Assembly (NCBI GenBank): GCA_034766995.1
Contig: CM068313.1
Coordinates: 21,391,512 to 21,455,511 of the forward strand
Direction: 5' to 3'
DNA: 64,000 nucleotides
Origin: Acanthacorydalis orientalis
Lineage: Eukaryota; Arthropoda; Insecta; Megaloptera; Corydalidae
Position numbers and translations under genes: made by a program. Below the pieces are notes generated by a model. The model searched no databases and was not told where the DNA came from. It saw only the letters and a list, made by a program, of their open reading frames with translations. Below, in pieces: positions 1 to 12,926 of the stretch; position 1 is the stretch's first letter; the number at the start of each line of letters is the position of its first letter.

Positions 1-2
1 TA

Positions 3-61
<59 letters not shown>

Positions 62-72
<11 letters not shown>

Positions 73-260
73 TATATTTATATAAACACTTGAATTAATG
101 CTGTTAATTTATTATAAATTGTTATCTTATGTAGCAGAGATATATTTTTTAAATACAGATATTCAGTTTTATGATTTTAGTTAAGATGTAGTTTTTTAAT
201 TATTTTTGCATTACTTTAATGTTCACATGAACGAAATCAAATAAAACAAAGGGACTAATT
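62..260 (+). repeat. Direct repeat copy 1 (~200 bp)
   Basis: From AACACTTGAATTAATGCTG to AACAAAGGGACTAATT this segment is nearly identical to 1398-1594, with scattered substitutions and a few small length differences. Both copies are preceded by a (TA)n tract, so the unit could have moved or duplicated by recombination between those tracts. Confidence 0.93.
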
Positions 261-273
261 CATATATACACAT

Positions 274-319
<46 letters not shown>

Positions 320-1339
320 TATAAAAAGTATATAAAAAATATTTATGAAAGCAAAATTCTCAATAAGATAATTATATAATTACTCAGGCAAAAGGTTATT
401 GTAGAAGCTGTAATAAAATTTTGCTTATTGTATACATGTTTTTTTCTTTTATTGAAGTTTGCTTTCAATTATTTTTAGATACCGATGTAAAGTGATAAAA
501 AATTAATTAATACAAGAACATATTTGAAATGTTCAAAATTTGGTTGCTAGAATGTTTAATATATAAATACATATTATATTCAAAATTATAATCAAATATA
601 AATAAACGGTATAACAAAACAAAATACTTGCATACTTATATTCAAATGCTATTGTTATAAATATAAAGTGTATATTTGCTACTCTTAAACAAATGTTTTT
701 AGGGTTGATAGTTTATAATGATTTGACTTATGAATTAATTTTTATTCTCACCGGTTGAATTTCTACATTGCGAAATAACTTCGTTTATTAAAAATAAGTG
801 TAGATAATGACAAAAAACTTTTCAGTACCTAAATATGATACAAATTTTATGAATTGGAATACATGTTAATAAATATGCACTTTTGCGAAAGTATTGTCAA
901 TCCATTCGAAATTCTTTTCTAACCGCATGTGACAGTCATTGTTCTACAATACATATATTTGAATACTGTTCAGATAAACTTTTATTTATACAATATAACC
1001 TTTACAATTACTTTAGTTATTTAAATAAATATTACAAATGATTATAAAAATGTTTAGGCGTATACGAGTATTTCTATGGACTAAAAGAAAGTCGTTAAAT
1101 CTCAAAGTGAATATCAAATAAGATCAGATTTATTTTCATTTTATTAACATATGATTTATTATATCAAATCAATTTATTTATTTTCTATCACTGTGTGAGA
1201 AAAAATGAAATAAAATAAATTTATTATAACACAAAGGCATTGTTTATCATTTGTGTGGGGAGAAAATTGTTATTTCTTTTTCTTTAAACGAAATTTTACT
1301 GATATTCTAATTCATTTATTGATTTTTTGCACAATAACG

Positions 1340-1397
<58 letters not shown>

Positions 1398-1399
<2 letters not shown>

Positions 1400-1594
1400 T
1401 ATATATAAATATATATGAACACTTGAATTAATGCTGTTAATTTATTATAGATTTTTACCTTATGTAGTAAAGTATATATTTTTTAAAAACAGATATTCAG
1501 TTTTATGATTTTAGTTGAGATGTAGTTTTTTAATTATTTTTGCATTACTTTAATGTTCACACGAACGATATCAAATAAAACAAAGGGACTAATT
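1398..1594 (+). repeat. Direct repeat copy 2 (~200 bp)
   Basis: Second copy of the 62-260 segment, same orientation, about 1.33 kb downstream and again directly after a (TA)n tract. Shared landmarks include ATTAATGCTGTTAATTTATT, ACAGATATTCAGTTTTATGA and TTTTTGCATTACTTTAATGT. No coding capacity or terminal inverted repeats are evident. Confidence 0.93.
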
Positions 1595-2335
1595 TAATAA
1601 ACTGCATCAACCCATTATATATATATATATATATATACAATTACAATTTAAAAAAAAATAATCAAACGATATTTTTGTGTTGTAATTTGAATAGAAAATT
1701 AGTTAAAATAAGGTACGGGATTTAAAGTACTATTGGAGTTAATTACCGCAAAGTTGTTAAATTTAATTAAGTTCTTATAAGAGCTAATTATTTAATTTTT
1801 TTTAACGTAGCGGTATATTGTCTTGTACGGCAGAGTTCATTAGAAGCCACACACTGTCATCAATATTTTAATAAATCTCTCAATTAGTGTTATGAAATAT
1901 GCTAATTATATATCATTTTGTTGACAGACAGAAAACGTTTGATAGAGTGTTTGCTATAGAGCGATATGATTGGCAATGCTTATACATACATAATCACTTC
2001 ACGTCAAAAAATTATTGATTATTTGTGACTTACAGTGGTATTTTCAGATAGTGTTGCATTCCTTTAATCAAAATATTGTGAAGATAATTGCGATTGCATT
2101 GTGGATACATCAAAAAACTTTTGGCAATATTTTATGATTTGATTGAATCTTCAATGAATATCTAATAAACGTCTAATATAAATAATACCTATAAATTTGT
2201 TATAGATGGTTTTAGTAGAAACAAATTTTAATATTTTAGGATGGTTGGGCGTTTTTTATGAACAATAAAAAAAATACTTTTTCAATTAATAAATATGTTT
2301 AATTAAATAAAGTACCCAATTTTAATTTGTATAGT

Positions 2336-2337
<2 letters not shown>

Positions 2338-2376
<39 letters not shown>

Positions 2377-2383
2377 GCACATA

Positions 2384-2447
<64 letters not shown>
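2338..2447. repeat. Compound microsatellite (TA)n-(TC)n-(TA)n
   Basis: A TA run (about 2338-2373), a short CACGCACATAAAT spacer, a TC run (about 2387-2415) and a second TA run (to about 2447) follow each other. Short GATA units come next. Confidence 0.95.
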
Positions 2448-2450
<3 letters not shown>

Positions 2451-2632
2451 GATAGATAAATTACGCATAAGACATTACCAACATTAAATTATAATAAAAT
2501 ACATTGTGCATTTTTGTAATTGTGGTGTTTTTTCTCTCTCTTTCTCCCTTGAATGAACGAGATTCTGACATTTTAGATTAACCCTCAAGAAACGATGAAG
2601 CAATGGAAAATATTTTGCACATACATTTGCAC

Positions 2633-2684
<52 letters not shown>

Positions 2685-2833
2685 CATTTTTACATTTGTT
2701 TCTTAAAAAATGTTTGTATTTCATAAAAAAACATTTGTTTATTTCCGAAATTTTTCATTTACTATTTTCAGGTTGCTGTAAACTGCAGATAACTAAAACT
2801 GCGGAAACCGAGTCCGCGGTTATGGCGGTCCTA

Positions 2834-2913
<80 letters not shown>

Positions 2914-3628
2914 GTATAATCTTCAGTTTTGAATGATTTATTAATGAATAAATGTCTCAAATGTTTCCAATCCAAGCCATTTTCCATCCAATGATTTTAA
3001 CCAGTTTTTCATTTCTAATTATTTTTTTTAATGTCTTATTCTTACGTTTCTTGATATCTTTCTGAACTTTTTATGCTTTGGATGTTTAGTCTATTTTCAC
3101 GTACTCATACACATTACCAAACACACACACACAGACACACACACACAAACACACACACACAAACATATATATATATATATATAAGTGTGATTTCTTAAAA
3201 TAAAAATTTGATATAATCGTTGTATTACATAATTAATAATAATATTAAATAATATTCCGTGTGATTATTTAATATCAATTAACAACCTGAATACAAAGTT
3301 ATTCAAAAAATTTTCTAAAAAAATTTTTAAATATTATTACTTCTAAAATATTTTCACTTTCGTATGATGCAGACAATATATACAAGTTGTTTTGTTTTAA
3401 TCACTTTTTCTAAATACCATATGTTAAAATTTTCTAATGTCAAAAACAATACTGTGTATGTCTTCAAAAATATTACTGCACTTTTTCCATTTTGTTTTTA
3501 TTTAAAAAATATTTTCTTTAATATTGTCAAGACTTTTTTATTAGATTTCATTAATGGATGGATTTATATTTTTAAAAGTTTTTTCTATACTGTAACTATT
3601 AATCTATATAAATGACTGCATATACGAA

Positions 3629-3705
<77 letters not shown>

Positions 3706-4024
3706 CAGTGGGTTTGTCTTTTGAGTTTATATGATTAACACTTTCTTTTTATTGGTGTATATGTTTATTTACAGACTACATGTATTATTATCACGGATTG
3801 CTATTGGAGCTTGATCCTCTCCATTAGTACAATTGAACTTTTACCTATATGGATTTTATATTTTGTTATAGCCGATTGGAGAAGTGAGTACTTATCTTAA
3901 TAAGCGTTTAAAATTTTTATACATACTTAATAATATAAATAAAAGTATATATATATACACACATATATATATATATATATATATTATATATAAATATATA
4001 TATGTATATATATATATGTATATA

Positions 4025-4055
<31 letters not shown>

Positions 4056-4100
4056 GTTTCTCTTTATATTTATGTACTCTTTTCTATTGATCATTTAATT
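2448..4100. other. Microsatellite-dense intergenic DNA
   Basis: Pure (TA)n runs lie at about 2633-2679, 2837-2902 and 3631-3701; (CA)n with interruptions plus TA at 3121-3182; and an imperfect TA/TATG tract at 3948-4054. Predicted peptides here are Tyr-Ile repeats or AT-composition artefacts. A short less AT-rich patch at 2770-2835 has no recognisable content. Confidence 0.75.
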
Positions 4101-7003
4101 AATATCTGATATAATAGTTCATATAGACATATAAGGTGATTATATTGTTTCTTTGAATGGATGTCTTTTATTAAAAAGGTATTTTTTTATTAGTAATGTA
4201 AGTATGGAAAAAATTATTAAACTTCAGAAATAAACTTATATCTGAAAATAGATATATTTTGAGGACATTTTTAGAAACTTAATTATTTATTAGTATATAA
4301 ATTAAATTCGAAACATCTATGCGTTTTTGTAATCCGGAACTGAATTTTCGCTACCCTACTAAGCCACAAAAACTTTTTTTTATCAAAATACATCATCCTC
4401 ATAGCACTAAGTTTCACAAAAAGAAGTACTTATAAGGGGTTTTGTAAATGTAAAAACCGATTTTATTACACCTTTGCGTTACGAGGATGCCGGAACCGAC
4501 ATTCAAATGTACATAATAAACAATGAAAATAATAAATAGTCATTTATTAAACATTTTTGATGTACAATAATGTGTATACTTTGTAGGGGAGGGAAAATTC
4601 TGTTGGGTAGGTGAATTTAGTTACAATTCCAAACACTCTACGTACGTGAGATTTTTGGTTGTTTATGAAACTAATTGTCTTTCTTAAACATGTTTAATTT
4701 TGATATTTTTATGTATGTAACTTAAAAAGATTTATTTTTCTTTCTGAATTGTAATGGACTTTTGTTCTTGTTGACTGTTACTACGATCACTGTCGGCAAA
4801 GCAACCATTTTATAATAATTTTATTAAATGTAATTTTATATTTGAAATTTTAATAGAAAAATGTTTTTTTCTTTAAAAATTAAAATCGTTCGTTGTTTAT
4901 TAAATTTATGTGTGTAAACTTATTAAAAATATGTATATTTATTTGGTGAAAATGGATAAACATTTCAAGTATTACGAACTTTTCGAATCAACATTTATGG
5001 CACAAAATTATTATGAACTTTTTACATATTTACATTTTAAATAGAATGCAATTTTTTAATTTATTTCTCTAAACTAACATTTTCAACAGTATTCACTTGA
5101 AATATTATATGTAAACCGCTTTTATTATTTATAAATACAGAAGAACGATGATATTTTTATCTTTTGAAGAATACTAGTCATTTATTTATGAATGAATACA
5201 AAAAGGACTTTATGCATTCATTTTAAGAATTTAAAAACTACTTTATAAAAATATTAACACACTATCCTACTTTCACATATATGTAAGTATACACACGTGT
5301 GTGTATTAATTGTTATTGTCGAATTTAACAATAATTTATTTAATGGAGAAGAAAAGTATTAAGTATTATGGAATCAGTACATTATTCTATTTTAAAAACT
5401 AGTTTTGGTGAAAGGAGCAAAGTACGAATTTTTTTGCCGAAGCTGATGTTAATTTAAATGTTAAAGAAACTATTTTATTTTGTCAAACCAAATTAATATC
5501 ATTTTGTTTTTTTTTTATATTTTTTATGACTAGTAGGATGGAAGAATAGAAAGGATTACAAGTAAATTAAAACATTTTAACTTTTTCCCTTGAATTTAAT
5601 CAATACAGAATATTAAACTTCTATATATATATATATATATATATATTATGAAATTAAATTTAAAAATATATAAAGGTAAAGAAAATCATTTATTACTATA
5701 AATAATTAATGACATATCTTTATGCTAAATTTGAGATAGTTAAGTACTCATCCGAAAGTGAGTGAAAAACTTTATTAGGGGAATTCAGCAGAATTATCTA
5801 TATATTTTCATAATATAAAGAAATACTTTTATAATTTTTATGAAAAGTTAATTGTAATGATATTTTTGAATTTATGTTACTTTTTTTTGTAAACACTAAG
5901 ATTATGTTATTATGTTATTTTAAATATAGTCAGGTTACAATATATAAAATTAATATATATATATATATATATTGAAAAAGGAACAATGTAAAAAAATTGT
6001 ACTTACCTTAAATTTATAATTTTTTATATAGAATATGAATATTATTTAGTAACGTTCCCTAGTATTTTTACAGAAATAATAATTATTATTTAAGCTATAT
6101 TAGCAATTGTAGTTCGGTTTCGGTCCAATAAATGAATAGTTCTAATGATTAAAAATGTATGATAAGTATCATTCATGTGAATTCATTAGCAGTAAAATTG
6201 ATTAGACTTATAGACACAATTTCATTTACTTTCACATTTTTTTTTTGTTTCATTAGTTATAAGCATCTTAATTTATAATTGAATTTCTCTTTGAGATTTA
6301 CTACTGAATGTTTGATCAGGTCTTTTCAGTGCTGATTAAGAACACACCTATTGAAATATTAAGTAGGACAAGATATTAAGAAACTGTATTATTAAAAATA
6401 CATTTATTTAATATAAAAATAAAAAAGTACATAAAATTAACATTGCACATCAATGAGATACATTATTTGACAGATAGTCTTAATGGAGGGCCTAACTATT
6501 TACATTTGGTAAAGTAATGCAAGGAACAATTAAGTTTTTATTTAAAAATTAAATACTGGTTTATAAATACTACATAAGTGTTTATATGAAATATTACTAA
6601 AAAAGAAAATATGTAGGTACGCAACGAATTATCACTGTGAATTAATATTTTAACTAAAGTCAATTCTGTAAAAAAATATATATGAAATGAATTATTTAAA
6701 CATTTTGTGTACAGTAAAAACGGTATCAAATTAATTTGATTGAGATGTAAATGATTTACAAAAATGATCTCCTTATATGTCATTTAAAAAACGATAAAGA
6801 GAGATAATATTTTATCATCTATATTTTACTGCGTTAGATTATTACTAAACAAAGTAAAAATAAATTTATATTATTTGAAGTAAAAGCCGATAGATTGCTT
6901 TTACATTAAATATTCATTAATTTTTTTTGCAGTGGTGAAATAAGGATGAAAATTATAAAATTAAAAATATACAATCAAAAAAAAATAGATAAGAAGTTTT
7001 GAG

Positions 7004-7062
<59 letters not shown>

Positions 7063-7427
7063 TAACACATTTTCATGATTACTATAAAAAATTGTGCAGT
7101 GGTTCTTTTTTTTAACAAAACTTAATATTAATTTTTATTGTTAATAACATTTTCAAATATTAAACTGTAAGAATAATTATTTCACATATTTATTCATAAA
7201 GAAGAAAATGTACGTATTATTCTTAATTCATTACTTAAATACGTTTGTCAATTCGCATGTTTATTTTCTGACTGCAAAAACCCACTTATAGTGCTTTATT
7301 ATAATTTGATTAATATTTATTGGTTTAAAGAAGAATTCATTGCATTTCCGTTATGAAAAATATCAAGCTAGTATCAATGTTAACTACAGAAAATAACTGT
7401 TAAAACATGTTGTTTGTGATAAATAGA

Positions 7428-7516
<89 letters not shown>

Positions 7517-8041
7517 AATAAAGTATGTGAAATAAATAACATCATGATAGAATCACAAAAAAGTGTAAATTGTTATTGAAAATAAACTTAAAATAACACA
7601 ATAAATCTAAAACCCTGCTAATAAATATAAAAATAATAAATGCACAAAAATAGGATATGAACACAAAATGATTAATTATAAATCAATTGAACTGTACTAA
7701 ATACAAGACTTATTAGAAAGTAGTGTTCATTTTCGCGAAATTTATGGATACTCTATTCCTAACATTATAAAATCATTAATAAATCATTGTTTCGATGAAT
7801 TTACATACGATATCAAAAACAGTGTACAACCTCATGTTATAACAGTTTCATTAGACTTGTAGTGAATAACTGAAATTGTACGTTTATGCGTGTTTTAAAT
7901 TACAGAATAGTTAATTTATTATGTTAAAGAGATTTGACACAGTAGAAAAATATTTTTTCTTAAGCCACATCTTTGAACTTTCGAATAAAATATTATTGCA
8001 CGATATGAAGATTTTACATATAATACATTATAAATTATATT

Positions 8042-8093
<52 letters not shown>

Positions 8094-8268
8094 AATACAT
8101 ATAATGCATTTGCGTGTGTGTATATGTATGTATATTTGTAAGGATAGATATGATGTTCGATCTGTATAGAATCATTGATTCGTTTATATAAATGTATGTG
8201 TTTTAGAAAATCTTGGCTAAGAATTAAATATGATAATTTTTTGAGTTATTAATTGTTTGAATATATGC

Positions 8269-8306
<38 letters not shown>

Positions 8307-8960
8307 ATATGTTGGTGTGTGTGAATTAATTGTTATTTGTGAGTTTTATCGAAATTATGATCAAGTTATGAAACAAGTGACAATATATTATCAAATCATA
8401 TAAAATTCAAGATTCTATTATAGACAGAATTTTTATAAAATTATTACTAAAAAAGTCGAATAATATAATTATTTTTGGTCATATTTATCTTAACCGTGGT
8501 TATAAATGAAAAAAATATTCTTTTGACAATAAATCGACTCACAATATAATTTAATACATATTGATGATCTTTTATGCAATGAATCCTAATTGTATGAAAT
8601 TGTTAATTAATAAGATATTTGAAACAGTTATTGAATTAATAATGCAAACAAATGATGTGGAAAATATATATGATTTTTTTTTACTATATACTGAATATCT
8701 ATTTAAATTTTCTCAGACAGTTAGTAATTGCCGGAAAAGTGTTATGTTTTAGTACGTATTGAAATGTCGATTGTCATTAAGTACATATTTATTTTTTGTA
8801 AGAAACAGAAAATAAATACTTTGACGTATTATTATTATATTTTATCACTGAACATTATAGATTAATAAATATTGTAAATTGTGATGTTTGAGAGATAACA
8901 TTTGAAAGAACATCTGTTTTGAAAAGTTAATATTTATCAAAAGTGTTATTCCAAAAGTTC
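4101..8960. other. AT-rich intergenic DNA
   Basis: No gene is supported. The patch 4320-4620 is more complex and holds CGCTACCCTAC (4349-4359) and a GGGGAGGG string near 4587. (TA)n tracts lie at 5623-5646, 5953-5972, 7005-7059, 7431-7510 (about 80 bp), 8046-8091 and 8269-8305, the last running into (GT)n. Confidence 0.7.
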
Positions 8961-8964
8961 TTAC

Positions 8965-8970
8965 TTTATT
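8965..8970 (-). promoter_or_regulatory. Candidate polyadenylation signal for the atonal-family gene
   Basis: The plus strand reads TTTATT, which is AATAAA on the minus strand, about 185 bases past the stop codon. It is the nearest canonical hexamer I see downstream. In DNA this AT-rich such hexamers are common by chance, so it is only a candidate. Confidence 0.3.
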
Positions 8971-9152
8971 CTATCGATTATAAAATTATTTTCACAATCT
9001 ACGGCGCCTATTAAAACCAGTAAAAAATTATAAATACCTGACAATTTGAAATGTAATATTCAGTAGAAGCATCTATTCCTACCTAACTAAAATAAATAAC
9101 AAATAAATATGTAAATACAATACAGAGGAATTAAAAACGTTTTATACTGTCG

Positions 9153-10049
9153 TCATTCTCTTTGTAGTAATTCGTGGAGAGCGGCGATATACGTTTGTGC
9201 CATTTGGAGTGTTTCGAACTTTGAAAGTTTTCGATCGTTTCCGAGTGACGGTACGACGTCTCTCAACCTGTCGAACGCATCATTAAGACTATTCATGCGC
9301 CTTCTTTCTCGCGCGTTCGCCGCCAATCGTCGCTTCTTCATTATCTCTACGCCTGGTGTCAAGTTCGAATTTTTTATTTTCGAATCATTCTTTTGCGTAC
9401 TGTAAATATTATGATGCGAAGGTAGCTTTCTTACATTGTGCGAATGTATATTATAACTGGTTTGTGGCTGTAATATCGTATATTGTTTATTATTGTCGCA
9501 TTTGATGTAATTTTTACACGGTTTCGTATCCTTGTACGTTTCGTTATAAAATATATTATCTTTGTTGTCGTTCATTATAGACGCTGTTTTCCAAAAATCT
9601 TTATTCGTTTCATTCTTGTACGACTTTCTTTTATATTCTTCCACTTCGTTCGTTATACTGTATGCTCTACTTTTGTCGATGTAACTTTTATTATAATAAT
9701 ATGAGTTGTCGTTATTGACTGCCATGTTAGGTTTGTAGTTATCGTACGATGTTAAATTTTCTTGACCAGCTTCTGTATAGTTCCACATGTAGCTGTTTTC
9801 ATAACTGTCTACATTATTTGTATAATAATAGTTTTCTGGTGTGTAAGCGGACTGATGTATTCTATCCGTTACACGTGGTTTTGCATCTAATGGACTTGGT
9901 GTAGGTGGAAACGAACTGTGATATGATTCTGGACTGGAAACAGGACCGGGCGAATGATATCCATCTGATGAACCATCCGTAAATGGTATAGTTGAACGAG
10001 CTAAGTTAAATTCTTGCTGATGGTTTTGATGAAGGTATTTTGTTGACAT
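9153..10049 (-). CDS. ato: Atonal-family proneural bHLH transcription factor, single exon
   Basis: This 298-residue protein should act in the nucleus as a proneural factor, dimerising with a Daughterless-type E-protein and binding E-boxes; that role is known for the family and is not shown here. The bHLH domain is at the extreme C-terminus, about residues 238-298. It has the Atonal-type basic region ([13 protein letters not shown]), helix 1 ([12 protein letters not shown]), loop (PSLGNDRKL) and helix 2 ([20 protein letters not shown]), and only a few residues follow. Residues 30-53 are Ser/Pro-rich with several SP/TP sites. Residues about 70-230 are Tyr/Asn/Lys-rich and low in complexity, as expected of a fast-evolving transactivation region. 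The start has A at -3 and an AT-rich leader. The frame is open from start to stop, matching the usually intronless ato genes. The bHLH segment is clearly GC-richer than the N-terminal half. The paralogue amos is an alternative name, because the basic/helix-1 segment resembles both. Family assignment is near certain; orthology is likely. Confidence 0.96.
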   Translation of the reverse strand: MSTKYLHQNHQQEFNLARSTIPFTDGSSDGYHSPGPVSSPESYHSSFPPTPSPLDAKPRVTDRIHQSAYTPENYYYTNNVDSYENSYMWNYTEAGQENLTSYDNYKPNMAVNNDNSYYYNKSYIDKSRAYSITNEVEEYKRKSYKNETNKDFWKTASIMNDNKDNIFYNETYKDTKPCKNYIKCDNNKQYTILQPQTSYNIHSHNVRKLPSHHNIYSTQKNDSKIKNSNLTPGVEIMKKRRLAANARERRRMNSLNDAFDRLRDVVPSLGNDRKLSKFETLQMAQTYIAALHELLQRE

Positions 10050-10925
10050 TTTAAATTAAAATGTATCGTTGAAATATTTATCTGTTATAAATTTAATATT
10101 TTCGCCGTCATAAAAAAGATTTTAGTTTAATAATTTAATTTATAAGTTGAATAATCGTACTTTATTGTATAAGTTATTTTATTCTAATAATAGTAATTAA
10201 ATAATTTACGTTATAGTTGTATTACTGATTATTCGTTATTAGTGAATAAAATTAATGTGGTTTTATTTTATATCATATCTAACTTTAATTTTACTTAAAA
10301 TAATTTAAATTAATTTCAACGTTTTAATACTGATGACGAATGAAAACAATGTTTTAGTTTGACATACTTAAAAGTATCTTAACCTAATATTGCAACCAAT
10401 CAGTCTTATTGATTTATAATAAGGTACTTAAAAATTATTATTTCATTTTACAACATCTTGTTAATGTTACTTAATGTTATGCATTTAATTATGTGTTTTT
10501 ACAACGTATCAAAGATTCATTTTTTTAAAAAAAACATTATAGATTTTAAACTCAAGTTGTTTGTAAACGGCTTATCGTTATCATCTTTTTTCATTATTTT
10601 AAATATTTGAATTTATTGAAGCATTTAAAATTGTTATATTTTTTTGAAAAAATTAAACAATTACTGTTAATTCATTAAAATATATTTATTTATTTCAATC
10701 ATTTTATTATGAAAACGAATCAAACACTGAACTGTCATCGATTATGTTTGTTAGTTCATTTTCTCGCGATTGAACAGAAAATTAACAAAACAACAGTCAC
10801 CACAATCGATGTACCAGTAAATTCACTTGTTATATGTATTTATTTTAATGTATTAATTAAGTTCTGCGTTTGAAATAAAACAGTCTCTTGACATGAATTC
10901 GTTTTAATAAATGTAACACTTGTAA
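10050..10925. other. Upstream flank of the atonal-family gene
   Basis: This AT-rich stretch lies immediately upstream of the minus-strand start codon and should contain the leader and core promoter. I cannot place a transcription start with confidence: TATA-like strings such as the one near 10138-10146 are frequent by chance here. It is one of the few stretches of this size without a long (TA)n tract, which is compatible with constraint. No ORF of note. Confidence 0.4.
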
Positions 10926-11350
10926 AACGCGCTTATCGATACGATATCCGTCGTCAATGAAGAAATAGAAGACGACGTGACACGTTCTGCAGAAACAAGT
11001 GCACTGACGGACCACTTGCTGTCGTTCACCGAAGCCAGTACCTTGACTTACTGTTCGATGTCAAATCACTGCTGAAGATCAGCATCAGCAAGAGCAATCT
11101 CGGTGGCAGCCGTCGCACCAACAGCCACCACTTCTTCAGTAGCACTCGATGCAGCAACAACCGGCACATTAGCTACGTCAGTTTGTGGACCACTCACAGT
11201 ATATATTGGCGATCACGTGGTAATTCATGCCCCATACTAAATCACATGGACCTCGTTATGGACCGGCCCAGATTTTCAATCAGATTTGAGGCCATACCTG
11301 TTATACGGTTATGGCAATGTTTTTATGAGTTTATTTATGATGATATGTGA
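10926..11350. promoter_or_regulatory. GC-richer island upstream of the atonal-family gene, candidate cis-regulatory module or exon
   Basis: Base composition changes abruptly from AT-rich flanks to near-balanced sequence about 0.9-1.3 kb upstream of the start codon. Four E-boxes (CANNTG) lie inside: CAAGTG at 10996, CACTTG at 11013, CACGTG at 11214 and CACATG at 11243. Such sites suit autoregulation or proneural input, both known for ato genes. The plus strand is also open from 10961 to the TGA at 11348-11350 (about 129 codons), with its first ATG only at 11246. A second phase has a short Gln-rich stretch near 11078-11140, and the minus strand has a 47-codon Ala/Val-rich open stretch ending at 11066. 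Open frames in several phases are expected when GC rises, so coding is not established. An enhancer or promoter is my preferred reading; a non-coding exon is possible. Confidence 0.4.
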
Positions 11351-11674
11351 TATTTGATTGTGTTGTTTGTTGCGATACAAATCCTATTTTTTTCAAGTTG
11401 GTCATTGTTAGTTACAGTTATAGCTGTTCAAGCAGTTCAGTTATTTGTTATCAGACGTTACAATTTACAGTATTTTATTTTCATGGATATGTAACCAAAA
11501 ATTCAAATTATTTGACAATTTTTTTACTTATAACCCACGCACACACACACACATATATATATGTATATATATATATATATATATTTAATATCATATTAAA
11601 TATACACCAAATAAATTCTATAATATATTTTAGAGACATAAAAATTAATGTTACAATTCAACACATAAAAGCAA

Positions 11675-11728
<54 letters not shown>

Positions 11729-12059
11729 GTGTACATACATGTGCATATAAAGATACATATTAAAGATGGTTTTCAGCCTAATTCAAATCTAAAGGGCACA
11801 AAATTATATATTAATTTTTCCATTCTATTATACCTTTTTAATAAAATATCAAAAAAATTAGAAGTTAATGAAAATGTATTTTAAATATTTCGATTGCTGT
11901 ATAAATTGTAACCAAGTTAAAATTTGTTCTCTTATTAAAAAATGCATTTTAAAATGCATTTCTGTAAATTCTCAAATAGTTAGATTAGTCGTAATTATTT
12001 CTAGTAATTCAGTAGCATAATAAATAGATAAATAAATTAATATAAATTGTTCTAGAATA

Positions 12060-12126
<67 letters not shown>

Positions 12127-12299
12127 AAACAGTTTGATTATTGAATTTGATTATTAATATCATTTTTTTTAATACGGTACTATGTGTCAATAGTTACTTT
12201 AATGAAGGTTAGATAAATTTAATGAAAAATATTTACTAGTTTTATTGTACATTTTTTGTTTTTTATTTACCCTTATATATTTATATAATATACACACAT

Positions 12300-12331
<32 letters not shown>

Positions 12332-12736
12332 CCGTAAATTGATTTTTTATAAATATACTACGTTAACTTATCGTTACATTGTTTTTAAATAAATACAACC
12401 TAATTGACAATTACAAAAGGGTCTAATAATATACAAACCCCTAGCGATAGTTAGAAAGGTATTAAAATGCAGGTATAGCCGGCACCTTTGAAATAATTAT
12501 CTACTAACTTTCGATGTAAGAAGAATCACAAATTTACCTGATTTTTTACGTATTGGCTTCTATTCTTTAGTAAAAGGAAGTTCTTATTTTTATAGATACA
12601 TATTTCTGTCCAACATTATGCACTTTATTATTCTACTGTAGTTGTTAATTTTATTAAGTTTACACCACCTGTGTGTTTTTTTTATTAATTTATGTATTAA
12701 TTTTAACAAAACACCAAAAAACAATTAATATTACTT

Positions 12737-12778
<42 letters not shown>

Positions 12779-12873
12779 CGTGTATGCATTTATTTAACTT
12801 AATAATTTACAATTTGTTAAATAATAAATTATTAAGCTATTAAAAAATAATATTGCTCAAAAATTTAATATTA

Positions 12874-12926
<53 letters not shown>

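Larger units (their letters stand above)
1..2337. other. AT-rich intergenic DNA, left edge
   Basis: Apart from the ~200-bp direct repeat, this holds (TA)n tracts at 1-68, 279-314, 1341-1396 and 1616-1636. The stretch 1800-2150 is slightly more complex, but I recognise no gene or element in it. The window begins inside a (TA)n tract. Confidence 0.7.

Noticed and set aside
3364..3615. 83-codon ORF
   Set aside because: AT-driven composition, flanked by microsatellites, no recognisable domain.
9483..9704. Plus-strand ORF inside the atonal-family gene
   Set aside because: Antisense shadow of the real minus-strand reading frame.
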